From Larkinella rosea (GTDB lineage Bacteria; Bacteroidota; Bacteroidia; Cytophagales; Spirosomataceae), in NCBI RefSeq assembly GCF_003858635.1, contig NZ_RQJO01000011.1:310001-374000 (forward strand): a stretch of 64,000 bases of DNA, given 5' to 3'. The position numbers and the translations under genes were made by a program. The notes beneath the pieces are model-generated. The model was given only the letters and a program-made list of their open reading frames with translations, had not been told where the DNA came from and did not search any database. Positions 17,170 to 26,136 of this stretch are shown piece by piece (the first letter of the stretch is position 1; every line of letters starts with the position of its first letter).

Positions 17170-17742
17170 TTGAACCGCCGGGCGGCCCCGTGGGATTACA
17201 CGGATTGAAGGATTAAGAGGATACCGATTAAAGAAATTTGTTATTAAACAGTCGGCGGAATTCCAGGCTTTTCGAACCAAAATTAATAAGTAATCCCACC
17301 CGCAGTCGATAAGCCTCCAAGTAATTGATTGCCTGAGCCATGTGTACATTTTCGAGAAGAATAATTGCTTTTAATTCAACGGATACCACGTTTTGAATTA
17401 AGAAATCTACCCGACGCGTGCCTATTTTTTGACCTTTATAGAAAATAGACATTTCAACTTCCCGTTCAAATTCAACACCGGAGGTTTCCAACTCAATGGC
17501 TAATGCTCGTTGATAGATAACTTCCTGAAATCCATTTCCAAGCTGCCGGTGAACTTCCATCGCACAACCAATCACTCGACCCGTCAAGTCTTTATATTGA
17601 TTATCAGGATAGTGGGATTGATTCATTCCAAAAGCAATGATTTCCCTTTAGAAGTAAAACCATCCGTTTTGTCACTCAATCTCAGAAAATCTTTTGCTCA
17701 TTCGCTCTTCTTAATCCTTTAATCCGCGTAATCCCAGTTCAA
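17170..17742. mobile_element. Inverted-repeat-bounded unit carrying a GxxExxY gene (repeat locus b)
   Basis: The left arm (17170-17222) and right arm (17707-17742) are the GGATTACGCGGATT-family repeat seen elsewhere with short loops. Here they enclose the 132-residue GxxExxY gene (17228-17626) and little else. The left arm has a 14-15 base GC-rich insert (CGCCGGGCGGCCCCG) between GAAC and TGGGATTAC, also found at 41501-41515 and, in the right arm, near 32574-32587. The layout suggests a small mobile unit whose gene-less derivatives are the other loci. I see no target-site duplication, and mobility is inference. Confidence 0.5.
17228..17626 (-). CDS. GxxExxY-family protein, PD-(D/E)XK nuclease-like
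   Basis: A 132-residue protein of the GxxExxY family, named for the motif seen here as GFQEVIY (Gly32, Glu35, Tyr38). RRVDFLIQ (Asp74) and SVELKAI (Glu84, Lys86) give the order E...D...ExK expected of a PD-(D/E)XK nuclease core. Activity in vivo is not established for the family. It ends with a conserved LLINFGSKSLEFRRL tail. The coding DNA is more AT-rich than the flanking permease genes. It lies wholly inside a repeat-bounded unit on the strand opposite the permeases, which suggests acquisition as cargo or as the repeat's own enzyme. Confidence 0.85.
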   Translation of the reverse strand: MNQSHYPDNQYKDLTGRVIGCAMEVHRQLGNGFQEVIYQRALAIELETSGVEFEREVEMSIFYKGQKIGTRRVDFLIQNVVSVELKAIILLENVHMAQAINYLEAYRLRVGLLINFGSKSLEFRRLFNNKFL

Positions 17743-17751
17743 AAAACTATC

Positions 17752-17789
17752 TGTCCGCAAATGGCCGGAAAACCGTCCGTTTGCGGACA
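17752..17789 (+). promoter_or_regulatory. Paired operator candidates upstream of permease copy 5
   Basis: TGTCCGCAAATGGCCGG (17752-17768) and CCGTCCGTTTGCGGACA (17773-17789) are near-perfect inverted copies of one site and together form a large palindrome. The second is the same site as 10907-10923 and is related to 35607-35623. The position relative to the promoter-like block (32 bases) matches copy 3. Confidence 0.6.
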
Positions 17790-17821
17790 TTTTATTTGAT
17801 CAACGGGAATGTAAGATATTG

Positions 17822-17863
17822 ACAGTTAATAGGTTGTTTTTTCTGGTATACCGTTTGGGAGAG
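17822..17863 (+). promoter_or_regulatory. Conserved promoter-like block upstream of permease copy 5
   Basis: A gap-free counterpart of 10955-10996 with the core TTTCTGGTATACCGTTTGGG, 31 bases before the ATG. Conservation between two otherwise different upstream regions argues for a function such as a promoter or a transcript leader. Confidence 0.55.
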
Positions 17864-17894
17864 AATGGGAACGATTGACCATCCTTCTTAACCC

Positions 17895-20243
17895 ATGCTA
17901 CGAAATTACATCAAGATTGCCTGGCGGAGCCTGCTCAAAAACCGTCTTTACTCGTTTATCAACATTTTCGGGCTGGCGCTGGGCATGTCGTGCAGCCTGC
18001 TGATTGGCCTGTGGGTGAACGACGAGCTCAGCTATGACCGGTTTTTGCCGCATCTCGATGACATCTACTTTGTGCGGACGAACAGTGTCAGCGAAGGCAA
18101 AACGTACACCGGCACGCTGACGCCGGGTCCGGTGGTTGGCGCCCTGAAGCGCGATGTTCCGGAAGTTCAGTACGCGACCAAAGTGCAGTTCCCCGAAGAA
18201 AAACTCGTCAAGGTGGGCGAAAAATCGACGAAGGAAAAGGGTTTTTTCGCGACCAAAGACTTCTTTCTGGTATTCGATTTTCCGGCGATTGCGGGCAGCC
18301 CGCTGATGGCGCATTCCAAGCCGGATCAGATCATCATTACCCGCAAGATCGCCGAAAAATTCTTCGGAACGACCCACGCTGTGGGCAAGCGGTTGCATTT
18401 CGACAACACGACGTATTACACCGTGGGAGCGGTTCTCGAAGACATTCCGAGCAATTCGACGGTGCGGTTCGACTGGCTGATCAATTACGATGTACAGGAA
18501 CAGGACTGGAAAAAAACCTGGGGGAATTTTTCGTTCCTGACCTACGTGCGACTGGATAATAAGGCGACACCGGCCAAGGCCGAAGCCAACATGAAAACGA
18601 TTTTCCGGCGGAATACCGACTGGAAAGAAGCGCCGACGCTGATTCTCCAGCCCATGAAGGAGGTATATCTCTACGCTGACTACGAAGATGGGAAAGCAGT
18701 GGGCGGACGCATCGAGTACGTCCGGATTTTTGCGCTGGTGGCCGTGTTCATTCTCCTGATTGCCTGCGTGAATTTCATGAACCTGGCAACGGCCCGTTCG
18801 GCCGTGCGGGCGAAGGAAGTAGGGGTTCGGAAGGTGGTTGGGGCGCTGCGCTCGTCGCTGATCGGGCAATTTATCAGTGAGTCGGTGCTGACGAGCCTGC
18901 TGGCGGTTTTGCTGGCGGTGGCATTTGTGGTGCTGGTGCTGCCCACATTCAATGCGGTTTTTGCCAAACAGCTCGTCCTGGATCTACGGAACCCGATGCT
19001 GTGGGCAGGTATGCTGGTGCTGGTGCTGATCACCGGTTTCGTATCGGGCAGTTATCCAGCCCTGTTTCTTTCGTCGCTCCAGCCGATCCGCATTCTGAAA
19101 GGAACCCTGAAATTTGGCGTTGGGGCGGCTCTTTTCCGCCGGGCGCTGGTTATTTTTCAATTTACGTTGTCCATTTTTCTGATCATCGGCATGCTGGCCG
19201 TGGAATACCAGATGGACTATATCCGCACCATTAACCTGGGGCTCGATCGCGAAAACGTGGTGTATGTGCCGCTGGAAAACGAAACGTACAAGCGGATGGA
19301 AACCTTTCGGCAGGAATTGATCCGGTCGCCTTTCATTGCATCGGCATCGGCAAGTATGAGCCTGCCCATGAACATTGAAGCGACTTCCGGGGATCTGACC
19401 TGGCCCGGTAAAAAGCCGGATCAGAACTCCAACGTGTCGACCATGTCGGTGGGGTACGATTTCCTGAAAACCATGAACATCAGGCTGGCCGACGGGCGGG
19501 ATTTTTCGAGCAACCGGAAAGCCGATTCGGCCTCGTACATCATCAACGAAGCCGCTGCCAAAATGATGGGCATGAAAAACCCGGTGGGGCAACAGGTGGG
19601 GTTCTGGATGGGCAAAGGACCGATCATTGGCGTCATGAAAGACTTCCACCTCCAATCGCTGCACAGCCCGATTACGCCCCTGGTGCTGACGCTGATTCCG
19701 GTGAATACGAGCTACCTGCTGGTGCGCCCCGAAAAAGGCAAAACCGCCGAAGCCATCGCCGAACTGGAACGGGCGACGAAAGAGTTCAACCCCGATTATC
19801 CATTTGAATACCATTTTCTGGACGATGCCTACGAGCGCATGTACCGCAGTGAGCAGCAGGTCAATACGCTGATCAACTACTTCGGAACGCTGGCGATCCT
19901 GATCTCATGCCTGGGTCTGTTTGCGCTGGCGGCTTTTACGGCGGAGCAGCGGAAAAAGGAAATTGGCGTCCGGAAAGTGCTGGGCGCGTCGGTGGGTAGT
20001 CTGGTTGCGCTGACCTCGAAAGACTTCATGAAACTGGTGATGGTGGCAATGGCGCTGGCGTCTCCGCTGGCGTGGTGGGCGGTTTCGAAATGGCTCGAGA
20101 CGTTTCAGTACAGCGTCCAATTATCCTGGTGGCTCTTCGTAACGGCGGGTCTACTGGCCTGCGTAATTGCCTTTTTAACGGTTAGTTATCAGTCGGTCAA
20201 AGCCGCTTTAACGAATCCAGTGACCTCACTTCGGTCGGAATGA
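17895..20243 (+). CDS. MacB/FtsX-type ABC transporter permease, copy 5
   Basis: A 782-residue two-half permease, MLRNYIKIAWRSLLKNRLY. Subgroup B (with copies 9, 10 and 13): TM1 GMSCSLLIGLWVNDELSYD about 30-48, a GTLTPGPVVGALKRDVPE stretch in the first periplasmic domain, and VNFMNLATARSAVRAKEVG near 293-311 followed by VRKVVGALRSSL. The second bundle reads EQRKKEIGVRKVLGAS near 683, with Lys where most paralogs have Thr. It ends NPVTSLRSE. A strong candidate for its own promoter, because the shared operator sites and 42-base block precede it. An AT-rich repeat overlaps its stop codon. Confidence 0.95.
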   Translation: MLRNYIKIAWRSLLKNRLYSFINIFGLALGMSCSLLIGLWVNDELSYDRFLPHLDDIYFVRTNSVSEGKTYTGTLTPGPVVGALKRDVPEVQYATKVQFPEEKLVKVGEKSTKEKGFFATKDFFLVFDFPAIAGSPLMAHSKPDQIIITRKIAEKFFGTTHAVGKRLHFDNTTYYTVGAVLEDIPSNSTVRFDWLINYDVQEQDWKKTWGNFSFLTYVRLDNKATPAKAEANMKTIFRRNTDWKEAPTLILQPMKEVYLYADYEDGKAVGGRIEYVRIFALVAVFILLIACVNFMNLATARSAVRAKEVGVRKVVGALRSSLIGQFISESVLTSLLAVLLAVAFVVLVLPTFNAVFAKQLVLDLRNPMLWAGMLVLVLITGFVSGSYPALFLSSLQPIRILKGTLKFGVGAALFRRALVIFQFTLSIFLIIGMLAVEYQMDYIRTINLGLDRENVVYVPLENETYKRMETFRQELIRSPFIASASASMSLPMNIEATSGDLTWPGKKPDQNSNVSTMSVGYDFLKTMNIRLADGRDFSSNRKADSASYIINEAAAKMMGMKNPVGQQVGFWMGKGPIIGVMKDFHLQSLHSPITPLVLTLIPVNTSYLLVRPEKGKTAEAIAELERATKEFNPDYPFEYHFLDDAYERMYRSEQQVNTLINYFGTLAILISCLGLFALAAFTAEQRKKEIGVRKVLGASVGSLVALTSKDFMKLVMVAMALASPLAWWAVSKWLETFQYSVQLSWWLFVTAGLLACVIAFLTVSYQSVKAALTNPVTSLRSE

Positions 20244-20331
20244 ACAATGAACAAGTAATAATTAATAACGGGCAATTAATCGTGACTGTCAGCAGGTTAT
20301 CCTGTTCATTGTTCATTATTAATTGTTCATT
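20239..20331. repeat. AT-rich inverted repeat overlapping the stop of permease copy 5
   Basis: The left arm AATGAACAATGAACAAGTAA... includes the TGA stop codon of copy 5. The right arm (...GTTCATTATTAATTGTTCATT) ends 12 bases before the ATG of copy 6. Same family as 13478-13569, with several indels between the arms. Confidence 0.8.
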
Positions 20332-20343
20332 CTTACAACAACA

Positions 20344-22761
20344 ATGCTAAAAAACTATCTTCTCACCGCCTTCCGCGCATTTCAGCGCAACTGGAACTAT
20401 TCCGTTATCAACGTTATTGGACTGACGCTCAGCCTGGCGTGCTGCCTGCTGTTGTTCATTGTGATTCGGTACGAGTTGAGTTTTGATCGACACCACGCCA
20501 ACGCGGACCGGACGTACCGGCTGGTGCGGCACTTCACCAAACCGCGGGACGGGTATAATGTGGGAATCCCGCTTCCGCTGCTGGCGGCCCTGCGCAATGA
20601 TTTCCCGGAATTAAAACACCAGGTGACGTTTATCCACGATCTCCATGGGCCGCTGGTAGCCGCTGAAGACGTTCGGGCGAAGGGAACGATGCGCCGGTTT
20701 CAGGAAGCGAGCGGAGTTGCTGCTTTTGCCGAACCGGAATATTTCCGTCTGTTTGATTACCAGTGGATCAGCGGTAATCCGGCCACTGCATTGAATCGCC
20801 CCGGCACGGTGGTGCTGTCGGAGCAACTGGCGCACAAGTATTTTGGCGAGGCCGACCCAATGGGTAAAAAGCTGAAGATCAATAATAAACTGGATGTACT
20901 GGTGTCGGGCGTGGTGCAAAATCCGCCGGTGACCAGCAGCATTCCGTTTCAGATGCTGGTGTCGTTTGCCTCATTGAAGCAATACGGTGCCAACACCAAT
21001 TGGGACGATTGGGGCTCCTCCTACAGCGGGGCGCAACTTTACCTGATGTTGCCCGAAAACACCTCGGCGGAGGCTATGGAACGCAAACTGGTTCCCTTTC
21101 TTCACAAATACGTGAAAGGGGATGATGCCAAAAACCAGCTTTATGAACTGGACCCGCTGACGGAAATTCACTACAGCACCGAATTGAGTAACTACAGCGA
21201 ACGGACGATCGGCAAGGAGATGATCTGGGCCATGGCCCTGATTGGTCTTTTTCTGCTGATCACAGCCTGCGTTAACTTCGTCAATCTGGCCACGGCACAG
21301 GCCATCCGGCGGTCGAAAGAAGTGGGCGTGCGGAAAGTGCTCGGAAGTTCGCGCTTGCAACTGGTGCGGCAATTTCTGGGCGAAACCGGTTTTCTGACCG
21401 GTGTGGCGGTTTTGCTGGCCCTGCTGATTGCCAATTTTTCGTTGGCACCCGTTGCCGAACTGCTGAATGTGAAATTACAAGCCACGCTGTTCAACGATCC
21501 GACGGTTTTGATTTTCGTCGTTGTGCTGGCGGTTTTTACAACGATTCTGGCGGGTTTCTATCCCGCACTGGTGTTGTCGGGTTATCAGCCGGTTTTGGCG
21601 TTGAAAGGCAAAATGCGAGGGTCGGGGAGTGGGCAACTGGCGCTGCGCCGGAGCCTGATCGTGCTTCAGTTTACGATTTCGCAAACCCTGATCATCGGTA
21701 CGGTGATCGTCTACAATCAGATGGATTATTTCCGGAACGCCGATCTGGGTTTCCGCAAGGATGCCATTGTGATGGTGCCAATCCCGGAGAAAAATCCGGG
21801 GCAACTGGAAGCATTGCGGGCCAAACTAACGGGACTGCCCGGCATTGGTTCGATGAGTTTCGGGATTTCATCGCCCTCGGCCCGGGGCAACTGGTGGACC
21901 GGTTTCCGCTACGAAAACCGCGAAAAATACGAGGATTACAGCGTTGTCATGCGGCCAGCGGATACATCCTATGTTCGGACATTCGGCTTGAAACTGATGG
22001 CCGGGAGGGTCAATTTACCGGCAGATACCATGCGGGAAGCCGTTGTCAATGAGAAGTTTATGACGAAACTGGGCCTGAAAAAACCGGACCAGATTCTGGG
22101 TAAACTGATTGAGCTAAACGGTCGGCGAATTCCGGTGGTGGGTGTGGTCAAAAACTTTAACACCAATTCGCTGCATCAGGATACCGAACCGTGCATCATC
22201 ACAACGCACCGGGATGCTTATGGAAATCTGGGCATTCAGGTGTCCGGCAATTCGGCGCAGGTGAGCGAGACGATGGCGAAAGTGGGGGCGGCCTGGTCGG
22301 AAACCTTTCCGGAATTCCTGTTCAAATACGATTACCTGGACAAAACGATTGCCGATTTCTACGCGGCCGAAGAACGGCAGTATGCGCTGTTCCGCCTGCT
22401 GGCCGGTATCGCCATTTTTATCGGTTGTCTGGGGTTATATGGGGTAGTCGCCTTCATGGCCGAATCGCGGACGAAGGAAATCGGCATCCGGAAAGTCCTG
22501 GGGGCTTCTGTCTCGCACATTTTCGGGTTGTTCTCGTTCCAGTTTCTGAAACTGGTCTTCCTTGCTTTGGTGATTGCCGCGCCCATTGCCTGGTATTTTA
22601 CCGACAAGTGGTTGCAGGATTTTGCGTATAAGATTGAGATTCAGTGGTGGATGTTTGCCATAGCGGGCGTGATGGCGGGTGCCATTGCCTTAGTGACGGT
22701 GAGTTTCCAAAGCATCAAAGCCGCGTTGATGAACCCGGTGAAGAGTTTAAGAACGGAGTGA
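20344..22761 (+). CDS. MacB/FtsX-type ABC transporter permease, copy 6
   Basis: An 805-residue two-half permease. The ATG at 20344 (MLKNYLLTAFRAFQRNWNY) matches the paralog start, and an upstream ATG at 20323 adds only seven repeat-derived residues. Subgroup A: TM1 (GLTLSLACCLLLFIVIRY) about 25-43, then ELSFDRHHANADRTYRLV, and FVNLATAQAIRRSKEVG near 310-326 followed by VRKVLGSSRLQLVRQFLGET. The second bundle reads ESRTKEIGIRKVLGAS near 706 (Ser for Gln) with a distinctive SHIFGLFSFQFLKLV. It ends NPVKSLRTE like copy 1, which suggests these two are close relatives. Confidence 0.95.
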   Translation: MLKNYLLTAFRAFQRNWNYSVINVIGLTLSLACCLLLFIVIRYELSFDRHHANADRTYRLVRHFTKPRDGYNVGIPLPLLAALRNDFPELKHQVTFIHDLHGPLVAAEDVRAKGTMRRFQEASGVAAFAEPEYFRLFDYQWISGNPATALNRPGTVVLSEQLAHKYFGEADPMGKKLKINNKLDVLVSGVVQNPPVTSSIPFQMLVSFASLKQYGANTNWDDWGSSYSGAQLYLMLPENTSAEAMERKLVPFLHKYVKGDDAKNQLYELDPLTEIHYSTELSNYSERTIGKEMIWAMALIGLFLLITACVNFVNLATAQAIRRSKEVGVRKVLGSSRLQLVRQFLGETGFLTGVAVLLALLIANFSLAPVAELLNVKLQATLFNDPTVLIFVVVLAVFTTILAGFYPALVLSGYQPVLALKGKMRGSGSGQLALRRSLIVLQFTISQTLIIGTVIVYNQMDYFRNADLGFRKDAIVMVPIPEKNPGQLEALRAKLTGLPGIGSMSFGISSPSARGNWWTGFRYENREKYEDYSVVMRPADTSYVRTFGLKLMAGRVNLPADTMREAVVNEKFMTKLGLKKPDQILGKLIELNGRRIPVVGVVKNFNTNSLHQDTEPCIITTHRDAYGNLGIQVSGNSAQVSETMAKVGAAWSETFPEFLFKYDYLDKTIADFYAAEERQYALFRLLAGIAIFIGCLGLYGVVAFMAESRTKEIGIRKVLGASVSHIFGLFSFQFLKLVFLALVIAAPIAWYFTDKWLQDFAYKIEIQWWMFAIAGVMAGAIALVTVSFQSIKAALMNPVKSLRTE

Positions 22762-22792
22762 GATAGGAATGCGACCTGGGCTGCGTTCCTAT
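22762..22792. repeat. Short inverted repeat (GATAGGAAC family)
   Basis: ATAGGAATGC... and ...GCGTTCCTAT flank a short loop directly after the stop of copy 6. This is a shortened relative of the repeat at 2465-2542. It lies between the convergent permease and the minus-strand Uma2-like gene. Confidence 0.5.
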
Positions 22793-22795
22793 AAA

Positions 22796-23242
22796 TCAAT
22801 TCAAAAAGGAATTCAAATCGAGTTGGAGGATTTCGGAGAAGGACGAATTTTCGGTCAGGCTGCCGTCACCTTTGCGGTAGCGGAGCCATTGATAAGTTCT
22901 GTAATCGTAAATGAATCCTTCGAGGATGCCATAGAAACCGTCATCAATTAACTGGATAACTTTGTGTAAATCAGCTTTTAATCCATTGGTATGACATATT
23001 TCGATGATGATGGGTGTCTGGGCGGTTTCATTGTCACGTAGCAGAATGTCCGGAACCAGGCTCACTTTGCCTTCATCGAGCATGGTTTCGGGAAGCGGTT
23101 CCAGATGAATGGTTTTTTCGCGGTGGAAGAGGACACCCAAACCCATCGTTAACTTGGCAATAACCCGCTGGTGATCGACAGGAGCCCAAACGCCCTGGTC
23201 TTCCTGAACCATTGATAGCGGATTGGTGGATGGGAAATACAT
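22796..23242 (-). CDS. Uma2-like putative nuclease-fold protein, tandem copy 1
   Basis: A 148-residue protein I cannot place in a named family with certainty. VPDILLRDN (Asp65) and PIIIEICHT (Glu81) give a PD...(hydrophobic)3-E-x pattern like that of Uma2/PD-(D/E)XK proteins. GDGSLTENSSFSEILQLDLN closes the chain. It is clearly paralogous to the next gene (shared DHQR, LEPLPETM, GLK.DL.K and WFRYRKGDG/WLRYRKGDG motifs), with D65 and E81 at identical positions, which supports both starts. Transcribed against the permeases. Confidence 0.7.
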   Translation of the reverse strand: MYFPSTNPLSMVQEDQGVWAPVDHQRVIAKLTMGLGVLFHREKTIHLEPLPETMLDEGKVSLVPDILLRDNETAQTPIIIEICHTNGLKADLHKVIQLIDDGFYGILEGFIYDYRTYQWLRYRKGDGSLTENSSFSEILQLDLNSFLN

Positions 23243-23260
23243 AAAGCAGATTCTAAAAGA

Positions 23261-23704
23261 TTATAAAAAGGAATTCAAATCGAGTTGCAGGATTTCGGAA
23301 AAGGAAGAAGATTCCGCTAAACCGCCGTCGCCTTTGCGATAGCGAAACCATTCGGCGGTTTTGTAATTGAAGACGAAGCCTTCGAGAATGTCGTACTGAT
23401 CGTTTTCGATCATTGAATAAATCTTTTGAAGGTCTCTTTTTAAACCAATGGTATGGCAAATTTCAATGACGATGAGAACGCGATCGATCTGGTTATCGTA
23501 AAGGAGCAGGTCGGGGGTAGGACTGGTGCGATCCGGATCAATCATGGTTTCGGGTAGTGGCTCAAGCGAGATGGTCTTGTCGTAGTAAAAGAGTTTGCCA
23601 AGACCGGCGTTCAGTTTGCTAATGATTCGTTGATGATCCATTGGTGCGTTAACACCCATTTCATCTTTGTGCACCATTGAAAGATCGTATTTTATAGTAT
23701 ACAT
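23261..23704 (-). CDS. Uma2-like putative nuclease-fold protein, tandem copy 2
   Basis: A 147-residue paralog of the preceding gene, 18 bases from it on the same strand. TPDLLLYDN holds Asp65 and LIVIEICHT Glu81. The tail FSEILQLDLNSFL is nearly the same as its neighbour's. I start at the ATG at 23704 (MYTIKYDLSMVHKDEMGVNA), which aligns with the neighbour's first residue; the ATG at 23734 would add ten residues. It is divergent from permease copy 7, with 47 bases between the start codons. A recent tandem duplication; function unknown. Confidence 0.7.
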   Translation of the reverse strand: MYTIKYDLSMVHKDEMGVNAPMDHQRIISKLNAGLGKLFYYDKTISLEPLPETMIDPDRTSPTPDLLLYDNQIDRVLIVIEICHTIGLKRDLQKIYSMIENDQYDILEGFVFNYKTAEWFRYRKGDGGLAESSSFSEILQLDLNSFL

Positions 23705-23751
23705 GGCTGTACAATTAACAAAGTCATTTACCAAATCTACTGTATTTTTTT

Positions 23752-26133
23752 ATGCTTCGCAATTACCTCAAAACCACCTGGCGCAGCCTGATTCGGAACC
23801 GGAATTACGCGCTGATCAACCTCGTCGGACTGACGCTGGGGCTGGGCGTGGCCATCGTTTTGTTCTGGATTGTGCGATTTGAATACAGCTTTGACCGGTA
23901 TCACGCGAAGGCTGACCGGCTGTATCGGATCATTGCGAAGGACAAGTTTGGTGAGAAGGGAACGTCCGTTCCGCATGGCGTCATCAAGGCGCTCAATGAG
24001 CGAGTGCCGGGGGTTGAGAATGCGGCCAATGCTTACGGGTTCGATTCGGATGGACTACGGGTAGGGCAGACGGTTTTTAATCTTAAACACGTTTTCTTCG
24101 TACCTCCGCAGTTTCTGGACATGATCGACCTGGAGTGGGTCCAGGGCTCGGCGCGGCAATCGCTCAGTCAGCCGTTTCAGGTCGTGCTGGACGAGCCAAC
24201 AGCCCGGCGGTTTTTCAAAAATAGCGATCCTATTGGCAAAACCATCCGCTACAATAACCAGTTTGATCTGGTCGTGTCGGGCATTATTCGAAAAGCACCG
24301 GCCAACTCGGAGTTTCAATTCCAGCTTTTGGCGTCCCGCGAAACGCTGAAACGCATCCAGCACGAATACAACAACGAGGAATACTGGGGCGGGGGCGATT
24401 CGATGCACCACGGCTATGTCGTCCTGAAACCGGGCGTTTCACCCTCGACTGTAGAAGCGGTTTTGAAAAAACTGGCCTTGCAACACCAGAATGAATCCGC
24501 GACGATTGCCTACGAATTGCTGCCGATCACGGAAGTGCATCGCAACACGGAATCCGATCCCGATCCGTTCAATTACGTCATTCCACAGTGGATGCTCAAT
24601 ACCCTGGTCGCTATCGGTTTATTCCTGATTGTGATTGCCTGCATCAATTTTATCAATCTGGCCACGGTGCAGGCCGTTCAGCGTAGCCGCGAAATTGCGG
24701 TTCGGAAAGTGTTGGGCAGCAGCCGGAACCAGTTAATGCAGCAGTTTTTCGGAGAAACGGCTTTTCTGGTTTTTGCCGCCATCGGTTTGGGAGCGTTGCT
24801 GGCTACCCAGCTCATTCCGTATGCCAACCAGTTGCTGAACACGCAGGTCGCGCAGTCGCCGATTTGGGATGGCGGGACTATTGCGTTTCTACTGCTCCTG
24901 AGCCTTATCGTTACTTTTTTGGCGGGTTTATATCCGGCTTTGGTGCTGTCCGGTTTTCAACCGGTGAAGGTGTTGCGGGGACGGTTTTTTCTGGCCCGGC
25001 CCAACGGTATTTCGCTGCGTTCGTCGCTGGTTGTCACCCAGTTTGTTATCGCGCAGGTGCTGGTTATCTGCACCTTGATTGGCACGAAGCAGATCCGGTA
25101 TTTCTACGAAACCGACCTGGGGTTCGATAAAAAAGCGATTGTTACGGTCAACATGCCGGATCGGGGCAATGTGGTTTTACGGGAACGGTTCCGGCGGCAA
25201 TTGCTTGATCACCCGGAAGTGAAAGATGTGGCTTTTGCCTTGACCACCCCCTCGAGTGACCACAACTGGTGGTGGCGAACCATTCATCATCGCAACCTGC
25301 CCAATGGCGAGCAGACCTTCCGCATGCAATATGTGGATACGAATTACTTCCATTTCTTCAAAATTCCGCTGGTAGCGGGCCGCTCATGGACGCGGGCTGA
25401 TACGAACGCTGTTGCCATCATCAATGAAAAAACCGCTCGGGATTTGGGTTATCAAAATCCGGAAAAAGCGATTGGCGAACGAATTGATCTCGACGGAAAT
25501 CAGCCGTTTACGGTGATGGGCGTGGTGAAAGATTACCATTCGCAGAGCCTGCGATCGACCATCGTGCCGCACATTTTCCTGTATGCCGACTGGAATTTTC
25601 AACTGGCCAGCATCCGGATCGACCCGAAGCAGCAGCCGAAGGCGTTGCAACACATTGAACAACACTGGAAAGCGGTTTTCCCCAACTACTATTTTGAAGC
25701 CAGCTTTCTGGATCAGGATTTGAAGAATTTCTATGACGACGAACGCAAAATGACCAACTTTCTGACACTCTTTGCCGTCGTTGGCATTCTGATCGGCTGT
25801 CTGGGTTTGTTCGGTCTGGTCTCGTTTGTGGTTACGCAACGTACGAAAGAGATTGGTGTCCGCAAGGTGCTTGGAGCGACGGTTGCGAGCATCATCTCCT
25901 TGTTGTCGAAGGATTTTCTGAAGCTCCTGCTGGTCGCTTTTGCCATTGCCGCACCAATTGGCTGGTACGTCATGAATCGCTTTTTACAGGATTATGAATA
26001 CAAAATTACCATTGGCTGGGGAACGTTTGCGTTGGCGGGCGGGCTGGCCGGGCTGGTCGCTCTGCTGACGGTTTCGGCGCAATCCATCAAAGCCGCGTTG
26101 ACGAATCCGGTTACCTCACTTCGAAATGAATAA
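23752..26133 (+). CDS. MacB/FtsX-type ABC transporter permease, copy 7
   Basis: A 793-residue two-half permease, MLRNYLKTTWRSLIRNRNY. Subgroup A: TM1 GLTLGLGVAIVLFWIVRF about 25-42, then EYSFDRYHAKADRLYRII, and INFINLATVQAVQRSREIA near 296-314, where EIAVRK replaces the usual EVG(V/I)RK. The second bundle is standard (TQRTKEIGVRKVLGAT near 700). The tail reads SAQSIKAALTNPVTSLRNE, one of the few departures from the array-wide S-F-Q-S-I-K ending. It is divergent from the Uma2-like pair with only 47 bases between, so the two promoters must overlap. Confidence 0.95.
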   Translation: MLRNYLKTTWRSLIRNRNYALINLVGLTLGLGVAIVLFWIVRFEYSFDRYHAKADRLYRIIAKDKFGEKGTSVPHGVIKALNERVPGVENAANAYGFDSDGLRVGQTVFNLKHVFFVPPQFLDMIDLEWVQGSARQSLSQPFQVVLDEPTARRFFKNSDPIGKTIRYNNQFDLVVSGIIRKAPANSEFQFQLLASRETLKRIQHEYNNEEYWGGGDSMHHGYVVLKPGVSPSTVEAVLKKLALQHQNESATIAYELLPITEVHRNTESDPDPFNYVIPQWMLNTLVAIGLFLIVIACINFINLATVQAVQRSREIAVRKVLGSSRNQLMQQFFGETAFLVFAAIGLGALLATQLIPYANQLLNTQVAQSPIWDGGTIAFLLLLSLIVTFLAGLYPALVLSGFQPVKVLRGRFFLARPNGISLRSSLVVTQFVIAQVLVICTLIGTKQIRYFYETDLGFDKKAIVTVNMPDRGNVVLRERFRRQLLDHPEVKDVAFALTTPSSDHNWWWRTIHHRNLPNGEQTFRMQYVDTNYFHFFKIPLVAGRSWTRADTNAVAIINEKTARDLGYQNPEKAIGERIDLDGNQPFTVMGVVKDYHSQSLRSTIVPHIFLYADWNFQLASIRIDPKQQPKALQHIEQHWKAVFPNYYFEASFLDQDLKNFYDDERKMTNFLTLFAVVGILIGCLGLFGLVSFVVTQRTKEIGVRKVLGATVASIISLLSKDFLKLLLVAFAIAAPIGWYVMNRFLQDYEYKITIGWGTFALAGGLAGLVALLTVSAQSIKAALTNPVTSLRNE

Positions 26134-26136
26134 ATC

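Noticed and set aside
22769-22951. 60-codon frame after permease copy 6
   Set aside because: Antisense to the 3' end of the Uma2-like gene and begins within a hairpin repeat; no support.
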